Positions 49,590 to 59,124 of a DNA stretch of 64,000 nucleotides are shown here, in pieces. The position numbers and the translations under genes are program-made. The notes beneath the pieces were generated by a model. It did not search any database. It saw only the letters and a list, made by a program, of their open reading frames with translations, and had not been told where the DNA came from. Location of the stretch: assembly GCA_030704615.1 (NCBI GenBank), contig CM060734.1:54824042-54888041 (forward strand), read 5' to 3'. The first letter of the stretch is position 1. The number at the start of each line of letters is the position of its first letter. Source of the stretch: Takakia lepidozioides (taxonomy: Eukaryota > Streptophyta > Takakiopsida > Takakiales > Takakiaceae).

Positions 49590-50497
49590 CACACCCCTAC
49601 CAACAGGGAGTCGATGTCCTCATCGACTTGTCCATTTTGTAGAAACGAACATCCAAGTTGTGGCGTCCCACATCAAGGAGTTTGTTTCCGTACCATGGCG
49701 TCCCATGGCAAAGAACCAAACCCCACACTTGACTCCACTCTCCACTAGCTAGTTCGGCCGACTTCCTCCAAGTCCCGGCCAAGGGTGGAGCCTCTCCAGC
49801 TCCTCCCAGTGCACTCTTCTTGGCCTACTTCAAGGCCAAGGAACGATCCTCCCCGAGGATCGAATCGCCTTACTGCAACAACATTGCTTGCGATCGCTCA
49901 TGATGCCGCTTTTGGCATCACCTTGAGCAAGGGTTCACCTGGAACCCTCTTTGACTAGGAAGGTAACCTTGAACCAACCGTGCGCCCCAATCACTACAAT
50001 TGGGTCCGCCTTGGAATGCTGGCCTGAGGTACGGGAACACGCCGAAGCCGCACTACGACTTCGTCCCGAGGCTACACGATTATAGTACGTGAACGGAAGC
50101 ACGTAGCTTCCGCGTTAGCCCGCACTACAAGGCAACCCCCTCGGTAGCGCAGTTATAGTACGCGCACGCGCCAGGTGCGCACTAGCACTTGAACTCCCAA
50201 ATAAGGCGCAAGTTTCCTTGCCCCTTGGATGGGAGTCACCCGATTTCGGCACTGCGCAAACACACGATTAACCCAATTTACCTCTCCCACTTTTGTAAGC
50301 TAGCATGCAATTCTACACACCAGCCAACCACACCATGCATCACCATTCCAAACACAATAGGACGCACATTATTTGGAACCCATTTCCTTTATCACAATTT
50401 GTTTGTACAATACAAGTTTTTGCAATCGGATTCCTGAGCTAGCTAAACCGGGCTAAGCATGCATTTCCTCCCCCACGCTCCAAGGTTGATGTCCCCA
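49590..50497 (-). other. Non-coding 3' region of the chromovirus
   Basis: About 900 bases between the end of pol and the 3' LTR without convincing coding sequence. The few G-rich bases (minus strand, GTAGGGGTGTG, about 49590-49600) next to the LTR may act as the polypurine tract, although they are not purely purine. Confidence 0.6.
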
Positions 50498-53400
50498 TCA
50501 ACGCTTCTTCCGCTTTTGAGGTCGCCCTTCGAACGCTGCAACTGCCTCGGATGCGTTTCCCATTTCTGAGGCACGCACCCAAGATGCCTCCACAAGATGA
50601 TAGCCCTTCCATTTGACGAGATACTCCGTTTCTCGGTTCTTGAACCTCCTCGACTTAAGTATTGCCTCCACCTCGTACTCGGGTTCATTTTCATGATCCA
50701 ACAGCATAGGTGGCGGACGCAACACTTGCTGCCGATTCGGACGTGCTTCATCTTTGAAGTAAGGCTTCAAAAGGGAGACATGGAATACTGGGTGCACCTT
50801 GCTGTTTGCTGGCAGCTCCAATTCATACACATCCTCATTCAATAACCCTCCGAATGCGAAAGGGACCCGCATACGGAGGTACGAACTTCGGACTCATTTC
50901 CGGAGGTAGTCGAAAATTCTTGATGTTCAACCAGACCTCTGTGCCTGCCTCAAACTTCACTTCCCTCCGCTTCCGATTCGCCTGCCTTTCATACCGTTTC
51001 CTAGCTTTGGCAATGTTGTACTTTGCGAGCTTCACAAACGCTCGCGTTCTTCCAGTACCGCCGCTACTCTCGTTGTCCGCTTCCCAACGTCCTGGGCGGC
51101 CCAACTTGTCGGCACCAGAGGTGCTTTTCCATAGACCAACACAAAAGGGGAAACTCCCGTCGCGGAGTGTTCTGTGTTATTATAACAGAACTCTGCCGCG
51201 TCTAAGTGTTCCATCCAGTCTGATTGGTCTGCCGACACGTAATTCCGCAAGAATTGCTTCACTACGGAATTCACTCTTTCCGTTTGGCCGTCCGTCGTAG
51301 GTCGGAAGGCGGTGCTCATCTTCAGCCTCGTCCCCATCTTCTTCCAAAGTGCTCTCCAGAATTTACTCGTAAACTTTGGATCGCGGTCCGAGACAATATC
51401 CTTCGGGACTCCATGATGCTTTAAGACGTGGGCGAAGTAAAGTCGCCCTGTCTCCTGCGCTTGCCGTCTCCTTGGTGGGGATGAAATGGGCCATTTTACT
51501 GAACCTATCTACCACCACCATGATTGCATCGAATCCTTTTGACAGCGGCAAAGCAGTCATGAAATCCATCGAGACGCTTTCCCAAGTCCCCTCTGGAATC
51601 GGCAAGGGTTGTAACAGCCCCGCTTGCTTTTTATACTCGCTCCGGTTTTTGTTGGCATGTGGTGCATGTCTTAACATACTCCTCTGCCTCCTCCCTCAGT
51701 TTGGGCCAGAAATACTCTTTCTTCAAGAGTGCCGCAGTGCGCTTGGCTCCACCGTGGCCCGCAAGCGGGCTATCATGGCATTCTCTCAAGAGACTATCCC
51801 TGATCCCTCCCTTTGGCACATAGAGACGTTTTTGCTTATACCGGAGCAGTCCGTTTTGCAAGTGGAACTGCGATTTAACCCCCATTCTCAAGTTCTGCAT
51901 CACGCTTTGCCAGCTCATCCTTCCGGCAAGCCTTCCGGATCTTCCTTTGGAGCGCCGTCTCGCCCTTATACACCAACAAGAGCTGCTGCTTTCTACTTAA
52001 AGCATCGGCTACCACATTGTCCCGTCCCGGTTTGTACTGGATATCCACGTCGAACACTGCCAAAGTATCTTGCCACCTAAGTTGTTTTGGGGACACTTGG
52101 GCTGCGTGGCAAAATACTTCACCGTGACATTGTCCGTGAACACCTTCACTGGGTTGGAACCAACATAGTGGCGCCAGAGTTCAAGGCAATGTACCACCGC
52201 CTTCATCTCTTTTTCATGCGTCGGCCACCGTCGCTCCACTTCATTCAGTTTCTTACTTTCGTAAGCCACTGGACGTCCATCTTGCATAAGTACACCCCCA
52301 ATTGCGAAGTCCGATGCATCTGTATGAATCTCAAACGGACGATCGAACTCCGGGATTTTTAAGACTGGAGCTTCCGTCATCCGCTGCTTCAATTCAGCAA
52401 AAGCTTGGCCACAAAATGTGTTCCATACCCAGACTTTGGATTTACACAGAAGGTCCGACAGCGGCCCCCGCGATCTTGGCGAAATTTCTCACATACTTCC
52501 GGTAATAGGAGGCGAGTCCTAGGAAGGATCGCACTCCCGGGACCGAAGTCGGAGGCTCCCAGTCCAAGATCGCCCTCACCTTTCTGTCATCCATTTTGAT
52601 CCCATCCTGTGTAATCACGTGCCCCAAGAACTCCACTTTTGTGACCCCGAATTCGCACTTTGAAGCTTTGGCATACAGCTTCCCTTCTCGCAATTTTTGG
52701 AACACCCTTTTGAGGTGCTCCAGGTGCTCCTCCTTTGTTTTCGAGTACACCAAGATGTCGTCGATGTACACGATCACAAAGTCATCCAACCACTCCTGGA
52801 AAAGGCTGTTCATTAGCGTGCTAAATGTCGCTGGTGCATTGGTGAGCCCAAAAGGCATCACCAAGAACTCATATGAACCATACCTTGTCCTGCACGCGGT
52901 CTTCTCCTCATCTCCTTCCGCCACCCGAATTTGGTGATAGCCGGAGCGCAAGTCGATCCGGCTGAAATACTTCGCTCCTGCCAACCGATCGAAGAGGTCG
53001 TCGATCCTTGGCAAAGGGTACCGGTTTTTTATAGTCACCTTATTCAGAGCCCTGTAATCGACACACATCCGCAGCGTCCCATCCTTCTTGTCTGCAAATA
53101 GCACCGGGGCTCCGTAAGGTGACTTACTCGGTCGGATGTACCCCTTTGACATTAGATCTTTGAGCTGAGTCTTCAGCTCGACCAACTCTTTGTGGCTCAA
53201 CCGGTAGGGCGCCTTGGCAGGCGGTTCCGATCCCGGTATCACCTCAATTTTGTGGTCAACTCCTCTTCGCGGTGGCAAGCCGCTTGGTAAATCCTCCGGC
53301 ATCACATCCTGGTATTTCTCCAAAATCCCCTTGATCCAATCTGGGCTCGGCTCCCCATCGCCTTCTCCTTTCACTTCTCTAATGTAAAGCAAAAACTGGG

Positions 53401-54043
53401 ACTCGTTGTGTCTCCTCCACGGCCCACTCCTTTGCTGATAGAAGGTTTATTCGCCCTCCCACGGATTTGGGCGTTTCCGACACTCGTAAAACCTCGCCAC
53501 CATTCCCACATGGCAGCGTGACTACTCTCTTGCGGCCATCAATGACCGCTCCGGATTTGCTCAAAAAGGTCATTCCCAAAATGAGATCCACTCCATCGAT
53601 CTCGCAGATAGTGAAGTTCTCACGTCCCTCCCAACTCCCCAGTTGAAGAGGAACATCAAACGCCAACCTGTCGCCAACTGAGGTTCTCCTTTGGCAGAGC
53701 GCACCTCAATAGAGGCCCCCACGTCACTTGTCGGGAGTCCCAACTTTCGCGCCGCCACCGGCGTCATGAAGGAGTGCGACGCTCCTGTGTCCACCAACAA
53801 CGACACATTAGTTCCGGATATTATCCCATCCACGAACAATAACTGACTCCCTTTTCGTAAGGCGCCAGTTTCCTGATACAACTCACAAGAAAATTTGCCT
53901 ACCTTGCAAGTCCTGGCGACCACCGCTTCCACCAAGCGACTGATGGTATCTTCCGACAGCTCCGTGGTCGCCCGAGTCATGTTCAATTGCCGGGCTTCGT
54001 GCACTTCTTGGCCATGTGCCCGGGCTCCCCGCAATTGAAACAC
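50498..54043 (-). pseudogene. pol: Chromovirus pol (protease, RT, RNase H, integrase, chromodomain), frameshifted
   Basis: All pol domains are present in order but in alternating frames. Protease with LLVDTGASHSFM is in the segment 54043-53570. Reverse transcriptase lies in 53392-52442 with the catalytic YIDD at 52757-52768. RNase H lies in 52392-51875 (HTDASDFAIGGVL, then DALSRKQ). The integrase HHCC finger is in 51918-51631 and the integrase core in 51677-51032 ([20 protein letters not shown], then STAFRPTTDGQTERVN). The C-terminal chromodomain is at about 50680-50543 (YLVKWKGY), which defines chromoviruses and can steer integration to modified chromatin. At least eight one-base slips occur, several in runs of four or five identical bases. 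As read it cannot make a full polyprotein. Confidence 0.93.
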
Positions 54044-55062
54044 ACTCCATCAAAGGTCGCCTTCTGTCCGCCATAAGTCGCTCCACCCGCTTTTCCTTTC
54101 GAAGCACCGGGTGCCGCCTTGACGTGTGAAGGACCTCCCTTCGATTTCCACGTGCCATTTTCGCCGCGTGGCCTATCCCACTTCTTTTCCGGTCGGGAGG
54201 AGTCACCTTCCCGCCGGGTCTTCTTGTGGTTCAGCTCCGTACGGCCTTGTCTCTCACCCCTAGGGAAACCCGAGAAACATTCAGCTCTCTCAATTGCCTC
54301 GTTCAAAGTCTTGGGTGGCTTCTCCTCCAACTTCCGCCTAGCCCATGGGGCCAGTCCCGCCACAAAGTTGAAGACCATTTCTGGTTCTGCCATGTCCGCG
54401 ACTTCGAGCAACAGCACATTGAAAGCCTGGACATACCCCCGAATGTCATCTGTTTGCTTCAAATTCCTCATCTTGTCCCGGGCAAGCCAGGATGCGTTGA
54501 GGGGCACAAACTGTCTCTTCATCAATTCCTTGAACTCACTCCAGTTCAAGGTTTCCGGGCTTGGGCCTCGGTCGTGAAGGCGTTTCTGCCACCATTGTTG
54601 AGCATAGCCCCTCAAATAGGTGGGAGCCACTTCCACCCGATCCTCGTCACTCAACTTGGCCGCCCGGAAGTACTGCTCTAGCTCCAGGAGCCAGGTGTTG
54701 AGTGCCTTCCGGTTTCGAACGCCCTCGAAGGTGCCGGGTTCCTTAGGCTTCACCTTAAACTTTGCCTTGGTGGAAGTGGCATTAGCCGCCTTCAACACGT
54801 CTTTCAACGTCCCGCCAAACTGCGCCAACAACCCTTCCCAAAAGGCTGCCGGCATGGGAGGCATCTCTTGGTTTGTCGGAGCTCTCAAAGATTCCTCGGG
54901 CTCCGACTCCTCGGATTCCTCCCGCTCCTGAGCGGCCTCGTTTTCGGAAACATTAATCGCTTCCTCAAACGGCCGCCTCGGTGACACGTCGCCCCCATCG
55001 GGCTCACCGGGATCATCATCTTTTGGGCCGTTCCGCTTTCGCTTCGGCTTGCCCGACCCCAT
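53983..55062 (-). CDS. gag: Chromovirus Gag
   Basis: An intact 359-aa frame starts at ATG 55060-55062, 42 bases from the primer binding site. The N-terminus is basic then acidic. The central part is the capsid-like retrotransposon gag domain (YLRGYAQQWWQKRL, then SEFKELMKRQFVP). A basic, glycine-rich tail ends with a CCHC zinc knuckle, CFNCGEPGHMAKKC. Gag forms the virus-like particle and binds the RNA. The protease frame overlaps the last 61 bases in another phase, so either a programmed shift or an indel separates gag and pol. Confidence 0.93.
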   Translation of the reverse strand: MGSGKPKRKRNGPKDDDPGEPDGGDVSPRRPFEEAINVSENEAAQEREESEESEPEESLRAPTNQEMPPMPAAFWEGLLAQFGGTLKDVLKAANATSTKAKFKVKPKEPGTFEGVRNRKALNTWLLELEQYFRAAKLSDEDRVEVAPTYLRGYAQQWWQKRLHDRGPSPETLNWSEFKELMKRQFVPLNASWLARDKMRNLKQTDDIRGYVQAFNVLLLEVADMAEPEMVFNFVAGLAPWARRKLEEKPPKTLNEAIERAECFSGFPRGERQGRTELNHKKTRREGDSSRPEKKWDRPRGENGTWKSKGGPSHVKAAPGASKGKAGGATYGGQKATFDGVCFNCGEPGHMAKKCTKPGN

Positions 55063-55103
55063 GATGAGGCCAATCCCAAGGACGATCGCGTACTGAACTC
55101 TAA

Positions 55104-55115
55104 GCTCTGATACCA
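55104..55115 (-). other. Primer binding site (initiator tRNA-Met)
   Basis: On the minus strand, TGGTATCAGAGC lies two bases inside the 5' LTR. This is the classic complement of the 3' end of plant initiator tRNA-Met, the usual primer for plant LTR retrotransposons. Confidence 0.95.
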
Positions 55116-55117
55116 AG

Positions 55118-55841
55118 TGTCACACACCTCAATTCGGTAAACTCCCCTTCAAGTCATAGTTACTCGCTTGGATGCGCGCGCCTGACTCCCAACCTGGCCG
55201 CCGGGCCAACTTGGAGTTTCGGCTGCTCACCGGGACATAACGGTCCCCTTCCGCTTCCCTCTAAACCCTCCACCTATTTGGGACTAGGAGAATTCCCTTT
55301 GGTAGATGGCAGTCCGGAATAGCTCCCCACTCTTTGGTCGCTTTCCGGCTCGCTCGCTTACTCACTAGTTTTTGGTCACCAACGGGCTTGCACCGTTCTC
55401 GGGGTTACTACTCCCTATATATACTTCTGTAGCTGTCCGCGGGGTTTCATAACCAGCCATGCCATTTTATGGCGAACCACCACGAAAACCCTCGACTCCC
55501 GGTGGTGAGTCGCGGTGAGTCTTGGCCCACTCACCGCGGCCCCAATGGACCGTGATGAGTCCCAAGACTCCCCACGACTCCCGCCTCGAGGTCTCCACCC
55601 CCATGGTGAGTCCTATGCCACCCCCACTAAGTCCCACTAAGCTACCACCACCCCTTGTGGAGCCACCTCCACCGCAACCCGGTGTGCGGGGCTCCACCTA
55701 GTGAGCGCCTCCGCCTCCTTGAGTGCCTTGGGCACTCAAGGGTGCTTCAGCCCCCCATACCTATCGCTGCCGCTGCCCCCACCACAGGGGCAGCCCCTCA
55801 TGTGTCCCGACCCCCTGCCCTCAAGGCAAAGGGCCGCGACA
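55118..55841 (-). repeat. 5' LTR of the chromovirus
   Basis: 724 bases, one base shorter than the 3' LTR in a single G run and otherwise identical as far as I can read. It contains CTATATATAC near 55416-55425, a possible TATA-like stretch, but on the minus strand its placement relative to a start site is not certain. Confidence 0.97.
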
Positions 55842-55846
55842 ATAAC
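55842..55846. repeat. Target-site duplication ATAAC (right)
   Basis: Exact copy of 48860-48864. It lies within codons 17 and 18 of the interrupted minus-strand gene. Confidence 0.95.
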
Positions 55847-55895
55847 ACATCTCGGACCAATGGACAATAACATGTTGCCATGGATTCGCAGTCAT

Positions 55896-57800
55896 TTACT
55901 ACGGTCTTATCAATGACTATGATTAGGCGTCCTCGTTGCCACGTCAACAGAGAGCTCCACGACTGGCAGATACGACTCTATGGCGCTTACGACTCATTTG
56001 TCACAACTGACTGGGTTTATCTGACTGGGCAGTCATGCAGTCATAAAAGGCTGATACGACTGGAAAATAGCAGACGTAAAAGCCGGATTTTCTACTAGTG
56101 AAAGGAGACCCTCGATGGAAGGAGCTCCAGACGAAATGTACGTGAAATTACAGGCGGAATTCGAGCAGTATCGGAACATTCAAGCAGAGGAATATGAGCA
56201 GTTGGAGATTACTGCCAGTGTCGAGTTGGACGAGTTGAGGAGAGCGCCACCTACCGAGACTGAACTGTTCCAACCAGTCCGACTCGTGAGTCCCCATTTT
56301 GACCGTGGGTAGCTTCAGAGCACAAGTACTGTTTCGAACATGAGACAAGACAAGACCTGATGGGTTGTCTTGCTACAAATGACTAGGGCTCCAGAAGGGG
56401 TAATCAACTCTCTGAAATCCATTCTTGTACATCCTCATGTTTGCTGTACCCTATGTCTAGGTTCCCTTCTTTGCCGATTTGTTCTAGCTTCCCAGGTTTT
56501 TGGTCTTCTTTTAACAAAATGTTATGTTCACACAACTGGGCTGGTTTGATATGAATGCGTCTGGGGTGGAAGCAAGTGCATTGCATGTGGAGCGCTTGGA
56601 ATTCAGCGACCACCATAGCTTTGATGTGAAGGTCTCATATCTGGCTTGAACCAAAGTTCTCTTGTTAGTGCACATACCGTGCTCAATTGTTTGTTACATG
56701 TCTCCAATATCTTCCTACTCCAATAGGTGTATACTGTGTTTGGTGGTTATGGCTGGTTGCGGTAAAGGTTGGAATCCTAGCGTTATACCCAATTCTGGGA
56801 AGGGCAGGGCTGAAAGCAGGCATTGGTTTGTCATTGTCCGGATATAAAAATGCTTGTATCACCAAGCTATTTGCTACTAGGTCACTCACAATTGCATAGG
56901 TAATGCTATTGACACAGGTCTGGTTGATCATTAGCATCTTATATGGAGGTCCCTGCATTCAATCAGTTGAGTTCAGGTTGAAGAGAGGCATTGTTTACAG
57001 GGGTTGATTAGAGAAGGTTAAGTGTTGCAGGGAGGTATCAATGACGCCTTGGGGTCTAAGACAGGGGATGACTAGAGCGAGCATGTGTATGATACAGTCC
57101 ATGAAAAGCTTTCAGCAAAGTCCGCAAAGGCCTTCAAAGCGAACATTGACGACGACTATGTGTGAACATGTAGGCCCTGCTGCAATCTATGCAATTTTTG
57201 ACAGATTTTTTTCATGCTTTGGTTGAACAAGCAAAGTGGAAGTTGGGTTTGGGCAGCAATCAGTTTTGCTGCTGGTTGCCATTGAAATGATTTCAGGCCC
57301 TTTGGTTTTCTCCATTCAAGATGCCTGTTGTGCAGGTCCAAGTTTTTGTGGAAGGGCCGAGAAAACTTGTAGTAGATGGCATGAAGACAATTCGAACAAA
57401 TCGAAGGGAAACCAACCTCGAGCTGTGGATGAATTGGTTATGATCGAACACCGCATCGCTGATCCCTGGTCAAAAATTTATCAATCCTAATTGAAATCAA
57501 TGGAACTTAGTAAAAGGGTGTTGGCGAAGACCATGGCAGGCAGGCTTATAACCCTGGCTCTCTTCAAGTCACGCGGGCAGGTGTATCCGGGTGGTAGACA
57601 GGCCAAGGAGCAAGTGGACTTGAGAGCACTTTCAAGTCTATCGACCAGGACAGATGGCAGGTAGGAGTAATTACATAGACTGGCCTGCAGAAGCAGCTAA
57701 GCTTCAGCATGAGAGGGTGGTGGACACAGCTATAGGACGTCATGCACACACAACTGCTGCACCCTGGAGCCCTTAGGGATGTCATGTGTGAATTGAGAAA
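55896..57800. other. Intergenic, one small unassigned open frame
   Basis: The first part is presumably the promoter of the minus-strand DGNHR gene. A plus-strand 65-codon frame at 56115-56312 begins MEGAPDEMYVKLQAEFEQY and is acidic and helix-like; it could be a fragment of a coiled-coil protein, but I cannot name it. The rest shows short frames without protein character. Confidence 0.4.
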
Positions 57801-57823
57801 TACCCCATTCAATATATTATATG

Positions 57824-58031
57824 TAACCGCCAATGGCACATATATCGCCAATTTTAGGACACCCTAACCGTCCTATTCATAACCGTCTAAATTTGAAGAA
57901 TTTTGTAAAATAGATAACCGATGGATATACTAAAATAAAAAATTTACTCTTATATATAACCAATGGAGTGTGTCCATCCCAAAAATATTGAAGTAACCTT
58001 AACCGCCGGATATGGAAAATTCTTATAACCG
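57824..58031. repeat. Cluster of TAACCG words
   Basis: TAACCG occurs at 57824, 57865, 57880, 57915, 58000 and 58026, with TAACCA at 57957 and TAACCT at 57994. Several are followed by an ATGGA/GGATAT-like sequence, suggesting a decayed tandem repeat with about 40-bp spacing. The word also fits plant MYB-type binding sites; the cluster is about 1.1 kb upstream of the PPR gene. Confidence 0.55.
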
Positions 58032-58079
58032 GCCAACACTGGTGCAAACCCTCTCCGCGATGATGCACAACCGTGGGTT

Positions 58080-59124
58080 TTGATACTCACGTTGAAAAGA
58101 GATTTGGGGTTTAGAATCAGGGGCGTCGGAATCTTTGTTAGTGTTGGTGGTATATGCTTCCAAAGGAATAGGATTCTCGCACTGAACAGTTTCGGAAGTC
58201 GAGGGAGGGGAGCAGCTGGCTTAGCAGCGTTCACTTGCGGCAACCCTCTTCGAATGGGGTTGGCGATGGAACCCAGACCGATCTTTAGTGTTTTTGACAT
58301 GTTACTGCAGAAATCAAACAATCGGAATGCGGGAAACTTTGGATTGAATATTTTCAAAACCAGTGAAATGGTGGGACAAAGCCAAGCAGGAAGGTGCATA
58401 TTACAGCAGAAAGAAGCATAAAAAATTTCTGTCCTTCTCGTTTAATGTGCTAAATCCTTCAGTACCATCGCTCATGATCCCGTTATTGTATTGCGAAATG
58501 TGTCGAGAGTGACAGAGGTACCCGTCACGATATGCCTCCGACGGGGATGGAGTGTGGACTCAGATCAATCTCAGAGGACCAGGTTTCACGCGGAAGAGTA
58601 CCCACGAGACACTGTGGGTTGATAGCTACAAGAAACCTGCGTGGTTAGATGGTTAATTGGAGAATCTGGAAGCAGCTAGGGAAAAGTTCACGGCGAGCAC
58701 TTGTGGAGGGGGATCGTCGGGGTTCTCCCAGTAGGATGTTCCTCCTCTTTGTACACATAAAGACCTTCCAGACTTGGATCTTGTCAGTTGCATTATGATA
58801 AGGTGTTATGCTAAGTAGCGCCGTTATAATGTTCAGAGATTTTGCGTTTAAACCTTTGTCAGTGACGTTTGAAACACAATTGTTTTTGGTAGTCCATGTC
58901 TAAATGGACTGTACTGGTATTTGCAGCTGCTCTCCAAGTAAAGATGTGGCAAGGAGCGAGGCATCATCAAGAGATAGAATTTCTAACTTCTAAGTCGCAG
59001 TTTTGAGAAGTTTTATTGTAAAGTTTTGGAAGAATGAGTGTTGAGGCATGGAAGTTTGCAGGTTTGAATCAGGCACAGTTGTTTAAATCAGACACCTCCA
59101 CCATGAACACTGGTTTCAAAGGAC
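58080..59124. other. Region upstream of the PPR gene, no confirmed exon
   Basis: An open frame at 58080-58421 (113 codons, basic N-terminus) could be an upstream exon or unrelated. I found no convincing donor to join it to the PPR frame. The rest is non-coding. Confidence 0.35.

Larger units (their letters stand above)
48865..55841 (-). mobile_element. Full-length Ty3/gypsy chromovirus retrotransposon
   Basis: The element is 6977 bp with paired LTRs, a 5-bp ATAAC target duplication, a tRNA-iMet primer binding site next to the right-hand LTR, gag, and pol in the order protease, reverse transcriptase, RNase H, integrase, chromodomain. It is transcribed on the minus strand, so the 5' LTR is at 55118-55841. 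Nearly identical LTRs point to a recent insertion. It lies inside the first exon of the DGNHR gene. gag is intact, but pol has many one-base frame breaks. Confidence 0.97.
46430..55895 (-). pseudogene. Unrecognised gene with DGNHR motif, split by a chromovirus
   Basis: Minus-strand gene convergent with the GGQHT gene. The likely ATG is at 55893-55895. Its first 18 codons end exactly at the retrotransposon insertion site. Reading resumes in the same frame at 48859 once the 7-kb element and one target duplication are removed. A TGA at 48764-48766 sits where TGG would fit. The frame is good to about 48420 (NLLWNRQVRNDFIRPANEKF), then shifts by one base at a G/C run (48415-48419) and stays open to 47704. 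A separate exon, about 46860-46430, contains MSGKMFFVWDGNHRLLAWW (DGNHR codons 46566-46580), resembling the ParB/sulfiredoxin-type motif. It ends at a good donor, GTAAGA, on the minus strand, with a likely one-base slip in the C run at 46461-46465. The 3' end and the introns between 47.7 and 46.86 kb are unresolved. Function unknown. Confidence 0.5.

Noticed and set aside
49215-49752. Open frames in the left LTR, repeated in the right LTR
   Set aside because: The LTRs are non-coding; the same frames appear twice only because the LTRs are identical.
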